Positions 1 through 7,752 of a stretch of 37,191 bases of DNA are shown here, piece after piece; positions within the stretch are counted from its first letter, which is position 1, and each line of letters opens with the position of its first letter. The stretch is from positions 1-37,191 of the forward strand of contig DAOQXO010000015.1 in assembly GCA_035342635.1 (NCBI GenBank), in the 5' to 3' direction. The position numbers were made by a program, and so were the translations under genes. The notes below the pieces were generated by a model that worked only from the letters and a program-made list of their open reading frames with translations, was not told the origin of the DNA and searched no databases. Source of the stretch: CADEFQ01 sp035342635. GTDB lineage: Bacteria > Pseudomonadota > Gammaproteobacteria > Steroidobacterales > Steroidobacteraceae.

Positions 1-1
1 G

Positions 2-124
2 CTCTCGCCGGCGTGCGCGAGCCTCGACATGTTCCGCGACTACGCGCAGCGCCGCCGCGCGCGCCCGAGCGGGCCCAGGTCACTGTCGCGGCATTCATGG
101 GCAGCGCTCCGTCATGCCGCGACA
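2..124 (+). CDS. murD: MurD C-terminal fragment, 5' end outside window, no stop codon
   Basis: The second reading frame from base 2 reads LSPACASLDMFRDYAQR. This matches the conserved C-terminal end of UDP-N-acetylmuramoylalanine-D-glutamate ligase (MurD), the cytoplasmic enzyme that adds D-Glu to UDP-MurNAc-L-Ala. MurD family proteins normally end about 10-15 residues after this motif. Here the recognisable sequence stops at about base 49, exactly where the left arm of a 46-bp inverted repeat begins, and no stop codon follows before FtsW in the same frame. The end given is arbitrary: it is the base before the first plausible FtsW start. Either MurD and FtsW are translated as a fusion, or the junction is rearranged or misassembled. 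Identification of the MurD end is firm; its true terminus is not. Confidence 0.7.
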
Positions 125-159
125 GTGCCCTGGGCCCGCTCGGGCGCGCGCGGCGGCGC
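49..159. repeat. 46-bp inverted repeat (45/46 paired) with 19-nt loop
   Basis: Bases 49-94 are the reverse complement of 114-159 with a single mismatch (80 versus 128). Bases 95-113 form the loop. The repeat lies exactly across the murD/ftsW junction, and MurD-like sequence ends where the left arm starts. As RNA it would fold into a very stable hairpin. A fold-back duplication, natural or produced during library preparation or assembly, would look like this. Confidence 0.95.
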
Positions 160-1285
160 CTTCCGCACCGACTGGGTGACGGTTGCGCTGGTGCTCGCGA
201 TCACGCTGCTCGGTCTCGTCATGGTGACCTCGGCGTCCGTTTCGATCGCGAACAACGAGACGGGCCAGCCGTTCTACTACCTCGAGCGCCAGCTCGCGCT
301 GCTGCTGGCCGGGGGCGTGGCGGCCGTGGTGCTGACGCGCGTGCGCACCGAGTTGCTCGAGAAGCTCGCGCTGCCGCTGCTGATCGTCGCGATCGCACTG
401 CTGGTCGCGGTGCTGATCCCCGGTCTCGGTCACGTAGTCAACGGCAGCCGGCGCTGGATCCGTCTGCTCGGCTTCAACTTCCAGGCCTCGGAGCTCGCGC
501 GCCTGCTCGTGCTGATCTATGTCGCGAGCTATGCCGCGCGGCGGGAATCGGAGCTGCGCACGAGCTTCTCGGGACTGGCGCGGCCGCTCGGCCTGCTGGC
601 GCTGGTCGGCGTGCTGCTGCTCGCCGAGCCGGACTTCGGCGCGGCCACCGTGCTGTTCGCCACCGGCTTCGGCGTGCTGTTCATGGCGGGTGCGCGGCTG
701 CGCCACGTGCTCGCGATGGTGCTGGCCGCGGTAGCCGCGTTCGGCGCGCTCGTTGCGCTGTCGGGCTATCGCATGCGCCGCCTCGCGACCTTCCTCGACC
801 CGTGGGCCGATCCGTACGACAGCGGCTTCCAGCTCACGCAGTCGCTGATCGCGATCGGCCGCGGCGAATGGTTCGGTGTCGGCCTCGGCGAGAGCGTGCA
901 GAAGCTCTTCTACCTGCCGGAGGCGCACACCGACTTCCTGTTCGCCGTGCTGGCCGAGGAGCTGGGCCTCGTCGGTGTCGTGCTGACCGTTGGTCTCTTC
1001 ATCGCGCTCGCCTGGCGCGCCCTGCACATCGCGCAGCTCGCGTCCGACGCGGGGCTCAGGTTCCAGGCCTGCCTCGCGGCCGGCTTCGGCCTGTGGATCG
1101 GCATGCAGGCCTTCATCAACATCGGCGTGAACATGGGCGCGCTGCCCACGAAGGGGCTGACGCTGCCCTTGATGAGCTACGGGCGCTCGAGCCTCATCGT
1201 GACGATCGCGTGGGTCGGCATCCTGCTGCGTGTCCATCACGAGGCCGCCTCGCGTACGCGCGGGCCGGCGACGGTGAGCGCATGA
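125..1285 (+). CDS. ftsW: FtsW, SEDS-family septal peptidoglycan glycosyltransferase
   Basis: FtsW is the inner-membrane SEDS protein that polymerises lipid II at the septum together with FtsI. The product is a polytopic membrane protein whose first helix begins at about base 176 (DWVTVALVLAITLLG). The family signature LPEAHTDFLFA, which carries the catalytic Asp, is present at about 913-945, and GLTLPLMSYG lies near the C-terminus. The start is uncertain. The ATG at 29 belongs to the MurD end, and in frame only a GTG at 125 precedes the first helix, without a clear ribosome-binding site. The very conserved SYGGSS motif reads SYGRSS here (Arg codon 1184-1186). The stop overlaps the murG start in ATGA, so translation is probably coupled. 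Confidence 0.9.
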   Translation: MPWARSGARGGAFRTDWVTVALVLAITLLGLVMVTSASVSIANNETGQPFYYLERQLALLLAGGVAAVVLTRVRTELLEKLALPLLIVAIALLVAVLIPGLGHVVNGSRRWIRLLGFNFQASELARLLVLIYVASYAARRESELRTSFSGLARPLGLLALVGVLLLAEPDFGAATVLFATGFGVLFMAGARLRHVLAMVLAAVAAFGALVALSGYRMRRLATFLDPWADPYDSGFQLTQSLIAIGRGEWFGVGLGESVQKLFYLPEAHTDFLFAVLAEELGLVGVVLTVGLFIALAWRALHIAQLASDAGLRFQACLAAGFGLWIGMQAFINIGVNMGALPTKGLTLPLMSYGRSSLIVTIAWVGILLRVHHEAASRTRGPATVSA

Positions 1286-2385
1286 GCGGTGGCACCGTGA
1301 TCATCATGGCGGGCGGCACCGGCGGGCACGTATTCCCGGCGCTGGCGCTGGCGCGCATCCTGCAGGCGCGCGGCCACGACATCGTGTGGCTCGGGACGCG
1401 CGAGGGCATCGAGGCGCGGCTGGTGCCGGCTGAGGGTCTGCCGATCGAGTGGATTTCCATCGGCGGACTGCGCGGCAAGGGCATGGGCACATTGCTCGCA
1501 GCTCCGTTCCGTCTTGCGCGCGCGCTATACCAGAGCCTGCGCGCGATGCGCCGCCATCGCCCGATCGTCGTCGTCGGCCTCGGCGGCTACGTCACCGGTC
1601 CCGGCGGCCTTGCGGCCTGGCTCGCGCGCCGGCCGCTCGTCGTGCACGAACAGAACGCCATCGCCGGCTACACCAACCGCGTGCTGGCGCGCATCGCGCG
1701 CGATGTGCTGGCGGCCTTTCCCGATGCCTTCGACGGCGCCGTGCCGGTGAGCGTGATCGGCAACCCGGTGCGGCGCGAGTTCTTCGAGCTCGGCGAGCCC
1801 GCGGCGCGCGCGGCCGGTCGCGGTGCCGTGCTGCGCCTGCTGGTGGTCGGCGGCAGCCAGGGTGCGAACAAACTGAACGCGGTCGTGCCATTCGCGATCG
1901 CGCGCCTCGCCGGCAGCGTCCGTTTCGAGGTTCGCCACCAGGCCGGGCCGCGCTGGCTCGACGCGGCGCGCAAGAGCTACCGGGATGCCGGCGTCGCCGC
2001 CGAGGTCACGCCGTTCATCGACGACATCGCCGCGGCCTACGGCTGGGCAGACCTTGTGATCTGCCGATCGGGTGCGCTGACGGTCTCGGAGCTCGCTGCG
2101 GCCGGCGTCGCCTCGATACTCGTGCCGTTCCCGGCCGCGGTCGACGATCATCAGACGGCAAATGCTCGTTTCCTGGTGCGCGAGGGCGCGGCGCTGCTGG
2201 TCCAGGATCGCGAACTGACGGCCGAGCGCCTCGCACGCGAGCTGCTGGAGCTGTGCCGCGGCGGCCGCGAGCGGCTGGTCGCGATGGCCGGTCGCGCGCG
2301 CCAGCTGGCGCAGCCGCGCGCCGCCGAGGATCTCGCCGACGCCTGTCTCGCCGTGGCGCGCCGGCCGGCGGGGGCGGGCGCATGA
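1282..2385 (+). CDS. murG: MurG, UDP-GlcNAc:lipid I N-acetylglucosaminyltransferase
   Basis: MurG is a peripheral inner-membrane GT-B enzyme that adds GlcNAc to lipid I to make lipid II. The 367-residue product has the N-terminal glycine-rich loop AGGTGGHVFPA (about residues 9-19), the second-domain loop VVGGSQGANKLN (about 188-199), and the UDP-GlcNAc-binding stretch CRSGALTVSELAAAG followed by DDHQTAN (about 261-294). Length and motif order are normal for the family. The ATG at 1282 overlaps the ftsW stop (ATGA), and the murG stop overlaps the murC start in the same way. This tight packing is typical of the dcw operon. Confidence 0.97.
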   Translation: MSGGTVIIMAGGTGGHVFPALALARILQARGHDIVWLGTREGIEARLVPAEGLPIEWISIGGLRGKGMGTLLAAPFRLARALYQSLRAMRRHRPIVVVGLGGYVTGPGGLAAWLARRPLVVHEQNAIAGYTNRVLARIARDVLAAFPDAFDGAVPVSVIGNPVRREFFELGEPAARAAGRGAVLRLLVVGGSQGANKLNAVVPFAIARLAGSVRFEVRHQAGPRWLDAARKSYRDAGVAAEVTPFIDDIAAAYGWADLVICRSGALTVSELAAAGVASILVPFPAAVDDHQTANARFLVREGAALLVQDRELTAERLARELLELCRGGRERLVAMAGRARQLAQPRAAEDLADACLAVARRPAGAGA

Positions 2386-3809
2386 GCACGCCGCTGCACG
2401 ATCGCATGCGCCGCATCAACACGATCCACTTCGTCGGCATCGGCGGCAGCGGCATGGGTGGCATCGCCGAGGTGCTGATGAACCTCGGCTATCGCGTACA
2501 GGGCTCGGACCTGAAGCCGAACGCCGTGACGCGTCGCCTCGCGCAGCTCGGCGCCGCGATCACCTTCGGTCATGGCGCCGCGAACGTCGCCAACGCGGAC
2601 GTCGTGGTCGTCTCGAGCGCGGTTTCGGCCGACAACCCGGAAGTCGTGCAGGCGCTTGCACAGCGCGTGCCGGTCGTGCCGCGTGCCGAGATGCTGGGCG
2701 AGCTGATGCGCTTCCGGTACAGCATCGCGGTCGCAGGGACGCACGGCAAGACGACGACCACGAGCCTCGTGGCGAGCATCCTCGCCGAGGGCGACGAGGA
2801 CCCCACTTTCGTGATCGGCGGACGCCTGAAGAGCGCCGACAGCAACGCGAAGCTTGGCGCCGGACGCTACCTCGTCGCCGAGGCGGACGAGAGCGACGCA
2901 TCGTTCCTCCACCTGCAGCCGATGATCGCGATCGTCACCAACATCGATCACGACCATCTCGCGACCCATGAGGGCGATTTCGAGCGCCTGAAGCAGAGCT
3001 TCGTCGACTTCCTGCACAACCTGCCGTTCTACGGCCTCGCGGTGCTGTGCACCGACGACGCCAACGTGCGCTCGATCCTGAGGCAGGTGTCGCGGCCCGT
3101 GATCGGCTACGGACTCGGAGAAGGCGTCGATCTGCGGGCCGTCAACGTGCGTCGCGAGGGCCCGCGCACGCACTTCATCGCCATGCGGCGCGGCGCGGCG
3201 AGCGGGCTCGAGGTGACGCTGAACCTCGCCGGTCTGCACAACGTGCTCAACTCGCTCGCCGCGATCGCGGTGACACAGGAAATCGGTATTGCCGATGAGG
3301 TGATCCAGCGCGCGCTCGCGCGCTTCGAGGGTATCGACCGGCGCATGCAGCACATCGCCGATGTCGCGGTCAGGGGCGGCAGCGTATCGATCGTTGACGA
3401 CTACGGTCATCATCCGGTGGAAATCGCCGCGACACTCGATGCCGTGCGCCAGGCCTACGGCGGCCGGCGCGTCGTGCTCGCCTTCCAGCCGCACCGCTAT
3501 ACGCGCACGCGCGACCTGCTGGACGATTTCGCGAGCGTGCTGGCGGGTGCCGATACGCTGCTCGTCACGGAGGTCTACGCGGCGGGCGAGGCGCCGATCG
3601 CCGGCGCCGACGCTCGCGCGATCTGCCGCGCGGTGCGCAGCCGCGGTCGGGTCGAGCCGGTGTTTGTCGAGAAGGTCGACGAGCTGCCGCGGGCGCTGGC
3701 GGCGCTGATCGAGGCGGGCGATGTCATCGTGATGATGGGCGCCGGCAACATCAGCGCGGTTGCGCACGAACTGCCCGCACGCCTCGCCACGGCAGGGAGC
3801 GCGCACTGA
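2382..3809 (+). CDS. murC: MurC, UDP-N-acetylmuramate-L-alanine ligase
   Basis: MurC is the cytoplasmic ATP-dependent Mur ligase that adds the first residue, L-Ala, to UDP-MurNAc. The 475-residue protein has an N-terminal Rossmann motif GIGGSGMGG (about residues 19-27), the Mur-ligase P-loop GTHGKTTTTS (119-128), and DDYGHHPVE (about 339) at the start of the C-terminal domain. All three Mur-ligase domains are present at normal length. The ATG at 2382 overlaps the murG stop; the murC stop and the murB start share one base (TGATG). The frame continues open upstream inside murG, but conserved MurC sequence begins only at this ATG. Confidence 0.97.
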   Translation: MSTPLHDRMRRINTIHFVGIGGSGMGGIAEVLMNLGYRVQGSDLKPNAVTRRLAQLGAAITFGHGAANVANADVVVVSSAVSADNPEVVQALAQRVPVVPRAEMLGELMRFRYSIAVAGTHGKTTTTSLVASILAEGDEDPTFVIGGRLKSADSNAKLGAGRYLVAEADESDASFLHLQPMIAIVTNIDHDHLATHEGDFERLKQSFVDFLHNLPFYGLAVLCTDDANVRSILRQVSRPVIGYGLGEGVDLRAVNVRREGPRTHFIAMRRGAASGLEVTLNLAGLHNVLNSLAAIAVTQEIGIADEVIQRALARFEGIDRRMQHIADVAVRGGSVSIVDDYGHHPVEIAATLDAVRQAYGGRRVVLAFQPHRYTRTRDLLDDFASVLAGADTLLVTEVYAAGEAPIAGADARAICRAVRSRGRVEPVFVEKVDELPRALAALIEAGDVIVMMGAGNISAVAHELPARLATAGSAH

Positions 3810-4711
3810 TGGGTACGCCGGTGCTCGCCGCCGACCTGGTGCCGCTCGTGAAGACCGACGAGCCGATGTCGCGCCACACCTCCTGGCATGTGGGGGGGCC
3901 GGCGCAGATGTACTTCACGCCGCGCGACCGCCGCGACCTCGCGCGCTTCCTTGCCGCCCTGCCGGCGGGCGTGCCGGTGCTGTGGCTCGGCCTCGGCAGC
4001 AACCTGCTGGTACGCGACGGCGGCGTGCGCGGCGCCGTGATCGCCACCAACAGCGCGTTGGGCGGCCTCGAGCGCCGCTCCGCCGAGAGCGTCTACTGCG
4101 AGGCCGGCGTGGCCTGCGCGCGCATCGCCAAGCAGTGCGTCAAGTGGGGACTGGGGCCCGCCGAGTTCTTCGCCGGCATTCCGGGAACGCTCGGCGGTGC
4201 GCTCGCGATGAACGCGGGTGCGTTCGGCGGCGAGACCTGGAACCACGTCGTCTCGGTCGAAGTGATCGACCGCAGCGGCCGCGAGCACACGCGTGCGGCC
4301 GGCGAGTACCAGGTCGGCTATCGCAGCGTGCGCCCACCGGCGCCCGACGAGGGCTTCGTCGCGGCCCTGCTGCGCTTCTCGCGTCGGCCATCGATGCAGT
4401 CGCACGAGATCCGCGCGCTGCTCGAGAAGCGCAAGGCGACGCAGCCGATCGGCGAGTGGAGCGGCGGCTCGACGTTCACCAATCCGCCCGGCGATCACGC
4501 CGCGCGGCTGATCGAGGCGGCGGGCCTCAAGGGTCATCGTATCGGCGGCGCATCGGTATCGACGAAGCACGCCAATTTCATCATCAACCATGGCGATGCC
4601 ACGGCTGCGGACATCGAGGCACTGATCCTGCACGTGCAGGCGGTCGTCGAGGCGCAGGCGGGCGTGAGGCTCACGCCCGAAGTGCGCATCGTCGGCGAGG
4701 CCAAACCATGA
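3809..4711 (+). CDS. murB: MurB, UDP-N-acetylenolpyruvoylglucosamine reductase
   Basis: MurB is the FAD- and NADPH-dependent reductase that converts UDP-GlcNAc-enolpyruvate to UDP-MurNAc. The 300-residue product begins with the FAD-binding region (SRHTSWHVGGPAQ, about residues 21-33; GLGSNLLVRDGG, about 59-70). It carries EFFAGIPGTLGGALAMNAGAF in the middle and the catalytic segment GGSTFTNPPGDHAARLIE (about 217-234), whose Ser donates the proton. LTPEVRIVGE closes the protein with the active-site Glu. The length of about 300 fits the shorter type II MurB rather than the longer E. coli type. A run of seven G at about 3892 leaves the frame intact. The stop overlaps ddlB in ATGA. Confidence 0.96.
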   Translation: MGTPVLAADLVPLVKTDEPMSRHTSWHVGGPAQMYFTPRDRRDLARFLAALPAGVPVLWLGLGSNLLVRDGGVRGAVIATNSALGGLERRSAESVYCEAGVACARIAKQCVKWGLGPAEFFAGIPGTLGGALAMNAGAFGGETWNHVVSVEVIDRSGREHTRAAGEYQVGYRSVRPPAPDEGFVAALLRFSRRPSMQSHEIRALLEKRKATQPIGEWSGGSTFTNPPGDHAARLIEAAGLKGHRIGGASVSTKHANFIINHGDATAADIEALILHVQAVVEAQAGVRLTPEVRIVGEAKP

Positions 4712-5688
4712 AACTCGCGTATCACGCCGGGCGCATCACCGAGGTGACCGACGCCGTGGCCTTCGGTCGGGTGGCTGTCATGCTGGGCGGGGCTTCCTCG
4801 GAGCGGGAGATCTCGCTGCTCTCGGGCAATGCCGTGCTCGCAGCGCTGCAGCGATGTGCCGTCGATGCGCACGCTTTCGATCCGGCCGAGCAACCGCTCG
4901 CCGATCTCGTGAGCGGGGGTTTCGATCGCGTGTGGCTCGCGCTGCACGGGCCGGGCGGCGAGGACGGCACGATGCAGGGCGCGCTCGAGTGCCTAGGCAT
5001 CCCGTACACCGGCAGTGGCGTGCTCGGCTCGGCGGTGTGCATGGACAAGCTGCGCACCAAGCGCCTCGTCGCGGCGGTCGGCGTCGCTACGCCCGAAAGC
5101 GTGGTGCTGCGCGGACCGGAGGATTTCGGCGCAGCGCTCGAGCGGCTCGGCCTGCCGCTGATCGTGAAGCCTGCCTCGCAGGGCTCGTCGGTCGGCATGA
5201 CCAAGGTTACCGAGGCCGCGCAGCTCAACGCCGCCTGGCAGGCAGCCGCCGTGCACGAGCCGCTGGTGTTCGCCGAACCATGGGTCACCGGCGCCGAGTA
5301 CACCGTCGCGATCCTCAAGGGGCGCGCACTGCCTTCGATCCGCATCGAGACGCCGCAGGTGTTCTACGACTACGAGGCGAAGTACTTTCGCAGCGACACG
5401 CTGTACCACTGCCCGTCGGGTCTGTCCGCGGGCGAGGAGCGTCGCCTCGGCGAACTGGCGCTCGCGGCATGCGACGCCTGCGGCGTGACCGGCTGGGGCC
5501 GGGTGGACTTCATGGCCGATAGCGACGGCCAGATGCTGTTCCTCGAGATCAACACCGTGCCGGGCATGACCGACCACAGCCTCGTGCCGATGGCGGCGCG
5601 CGCCGAGGAGGTCAGCTTCGACGAACTCGTGTGGCGTGTGCTCGAGACGAGTTTTGCGCGCACTCCGACCATGAGGACGCGGACCTGA
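4708..5688 (+). CDS. ddlB: D-alanine-D-alanine ligase
   Basis: This ATP-grasp enzyme makes the D-Ala-D-Ala dipeptide used by MurF. The 326-residue product has the N-terminal motif VMLGGASSEREISLLSG (about residues 26-42), HGPGGEDGTMQG, the ATP-grasp loop GSSVGMTKV (about 159-167), EPWVTGAEYTVAIL, and the metal-binding end FLEINTVPGMTDHS (about 278-291). About 20 residues precede the conserved core. The chosen ATG is supported by the ATGA overlap with murB, and the stop overlaps the ftsQ start by one base. Its place between murB and ftsQ is the usual dcw position of ddlB. Confidence 0.97.
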   Translation: MKLAYHAGRITEVTDAVAFGRVAVMLGGASSEREISLLSGNAVLAALQRCAVDAHAFDPAEQPLADLVSGGFDRVWLALHGPGGEDGTMQGALECLGIPYTGSGVLGSAVCMDKLRTKRLVAAVGVATPESVVLRGPEDFGAALERLGLPLIVKPASQGSSVGMTKVTEAAQLNAAWQAAAVHEPLVFAEPWVTGAEYTVAILKGRALPSIRIETPQVFYDYEAKYFRSDTLYHCPSGLSAGEERRLGELALAACDACGVTGWGRVDFMADSDGQMLFLEINTVPGMTDHSLVPMAARAEEVSFDELVWRVLETSFARTPTMRTRT

Positions 5689-6485
5689 TGCGCCTGCGCA
5701 GCCGCAATCGTCGCAAGCAGACGGAGCCCGCATGGCGCCTGCCGTCGATCGACTGGCGGCGCCTCGCGGCGACGGCCGGGAGCCTCGCCGCGCTCGGCGG
5801 CGCAGTCGCGGGCGTGGCGTGGACGCTCGACCAGCCGATCGAGACGATCAGCGTCGAGGGCCGGTTCCAGCGCGTTTCCCCGCTCGATGTCGAACAGGCG
5901 GTCAAGCAGCGCGTGCTCGGCACCGGCCTCGTCAGCGTCGATCTCGAGTCGGTGGGCCGCAGCCTGCAGTCGATCCCGTGGGTCGACAGCGCCAGTGTGC
6001 AGCGGGCCTGGCCGCGCGGCCTGCGCGTGCACGTGCAGGAGCAGGTGGCCGCGGCACGCTGGGGCGCCAACGGCCTGCTGAACACGCGCGGCGAGCTGTT
6101 CATTTCCGAATCGCGACACATTCCACCCGAGCTGCCGCAGCTTTCGGGGCCGATCGGCACCGAGCGCGACGTGGCGGAGCGCTATCTCGCCGTGCGCGGC
6201 CGGCTGATGGAGGCGGGTCTGCGCATCGCCGCGATGCGCCTCGACGAGCGCGGAGCGTGGGAGTTCGACCTCGACAACGGCGTCACCGTGCGGCTCGGTC
6301 GCCGCGACGTCGATGCACGCTTCGAGCGCTTCATGGTCGCGGGTCTGAAGCTCGTCGGCGAGCGCGGCGGCGACATCACCTATGTCGACATGCGTTATTC
6401 GAACGGCTTTGCGATCGGCTGGCGCACGCGCGGCGTGCAACTCGCCACCGGCAAGCTTCCCGCAGACGACAACCCGGATGCCTGA
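5688..6485 (+). CDS. ftsQ: FtsQ, cell division protein of the FtsQBL complex
   Basis: FtsQ is a bitopic inner-membrane protein that recruits FtsB/FtsL and links early to late divisome proteins. The 265-residue product has a basic N-terminal tail (about residues 1-24), one membrane helix (about 26-46), a POTRA domain starting around QPIETISVEGRFQRVSP (about 49-65), and a beta domain ending in DMRYSNGFAIGW. The ATG at 5688 is preferred to an in-frame upstream ATG at 5631 because it abuts the ddlB stop (TGATG) and gives the expected short cytoplasmic tail. Sequence conservation in the family is low; context and domain order carry the call. Confidence 0.93.
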   Translation: MRLRSRNRRKQTEPAWRLPSIDWRRLAATAGSLAALGGAVAGVAWTLDQPIETISVEGRFQRVSPLDVEQAVKQRVLGTGLVSVDLESVGRSLQSIPWVDSASVQRAWPRGLRVHVQEQVAAARWGANGLLNTRGELFISESRHIPPELPQLSGPIGTERDVAERYLAVRGRLMEAGLRIAAMRLDERGAWEFDLDNGVTVRLGRRDVDARFERFMVAGLKLVGERGGDITYVDMRYSNGFAIGWRTRGVQLATGKLPADDNPDA

Positions 6486-6491
6486 GCAGAC

Positions 6492-7727
6492 ATGGCGAAA
6501 CGTGCAGAAAGAACCCTGATCGTCGGCCTCGATATCGGCACCTCCAAAGTGGTGGCGCTGGTCGGGGAGATTGCCGCCGACGGCACGATCGAGGTGATCG
6601 GCCTCGGCTCGCAGCCCTCGCGCGGTCTGAAGAAGGGCGTGGTCGTCAACATCGAGTCCACCGTGCAATCGATCCAGCGTGCGGTCGAGGAGGCCGAGCT
6701 GATGGCCGGCTGCGAGATCCACTCGGTGTTCGCCGGCATCGCCGGCAGCCACGTGCGCAGCCTGAATTCGCACGGCGTGGTGGCAATCCGTGACAAGGAA
6801 GTGTCGAGCCACGACGTCGTGCACGTGATCGACGCCGCCAAGGCGGTCGCGATCCCGGCCGACCAGAAGATCCTGCACGTGCTGCCGCAGGAGTTCGTCA
6901 TCGACGGCCAGGAGGGCATACGCGACCCGATCGGCATGTCGGGCGTGCGCCTCGAGGCGAAGGTGCACATCGTCACCGGCGCCGACAGTGCGGCGCAGAA
7001 CGTCGAGAAGTGCATCCAGCGCTGCGGCCTCGAAGTCGACGACGTCGTGCTCGAGCAGCTCGCGTCGAGCTTCGCCACGCTCACCGACGATGAAAAGGAA
7101 CTCGGCGTGTGCCTCGTCGATATCGGCGGCGGCACGACCGACCTCGCGGTGTTCTCGAACGGCGCGATCCGCCACACGGCCGTGATCCCGATCGCGGGCG
7201 ACCAGGTGACCAACGACATCGCCGTGTCGATGCGCACGCCGACCCACTACGCCGAGGACATCAAGGTGCGCTATGCCTGCGCGCTCTCGCAGCTCGCCAA
7301 TCCCGACGAGAGCATCGAGGTGCCGAGCGTCGGCGATCGCCCGGCGCGCCGCCTCGCGCGCCAGACGCTCGCCGAAATCGTCGAGCCGCGCTACGAGGAG
7401 CTGTTCAGCCTGGTGCGCGACGAACTGCGTCGCAGCGGCTTCGAGGAAGCGATCGCCGCGGGCATCGTGCTGACCGGCGGCAGCGCGAAGATGGAAGGGG
7501 CGATCGAGCTCGCCGAGGAAGTCTTCCACGTGCCCGTGCGCCTCGGCCTGCCGCAGCAGGTGCAGGGCCTCACCGACGTGGTACGCAACCCGATTTATTC
7601 GACGGCCGTGGGCCTGCTGCTCTACGCGCGTGACAACGCGCTGCCGGGCAATCGCGGGCGCACGTTCGGCGGCAGTGCGAAGTCGATGCTGGAGAGGATG
7701 AAGTCCTGGTTTGCAGGCAATTTCTGA
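6492..7727 (+). CDS. ftsA: FtsA, actin-like membrane anchor of the Z-ring
   Basis: FtsA binds ATP, tethers FtsZ filaments to the inner membrane and recruits later division proteins. The 411-residue product has the actin-fold phosphate-1 loop VGLDIGTSKV (about residues 11-20), the phosphate-2 motif DIGGGTTDLAVF (about 210-221) and the adenosine motif GIVLTGGSAKMEG (about 325-337). It ends in an amphipathic helix (MLERMKSWFAGNF) that serves as the membrane-targeting sequence. The ATG lies 6 nt after the ftsQ stop. The ftsA stop is followed 25 nt later by the ftsZ start with its own strong ribosome-binding site. Confidence 0.98.
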   Translation: MAKRAERTLIVGLDIGTSKVVALVGEIAADGTIEVIGLGSQPSRGLKKGVVVNIESTVQSIQRAVEEAELMAGCEIHSVFAGIAGSHVRSLNSHGVVAIRDKEVSSHDVVHVIDAAKAVAIPADQKILHVLPQEFVIDGQEGIRDPIGMSGVRLEAKVHIVTGADSAAQNVEKCIQRCGLEVDDVVLEQLASSFATLTDDEKELGVCLVDIGGGTTDLAVFSNGAIRHTAVIPIAGDQVTNDIAVSMRTPTHYAEDIKVRYACALSQLANPDESIEVPSVGDRPARRLARQTLAEIVEPRYEELFSLVRDELRRSGFEEAIAAGIVLTGGSAKMEGAIELAEEVFHVPVRLGLPQQVQGLTDVVRNPIYSTAVGLLLYARDNALPGNRGRTFGGSAKSMLERMKSWFAGNF

Positions 7728-7752
7728 GTTCTATCAAAGGAGCGTAGCGAAA

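Noticed and set aside
95..1240. A 381-codon minus-strand frame opposite ftsW
   Set aside because: A shadow of ftsW; Gln, Glu, Arg and His rich without a domain.
3892..3900. A run of seven G in murB as a possible frameshift site
   Set aside because: The murB frame is intact through the run and matches the family on both sides.
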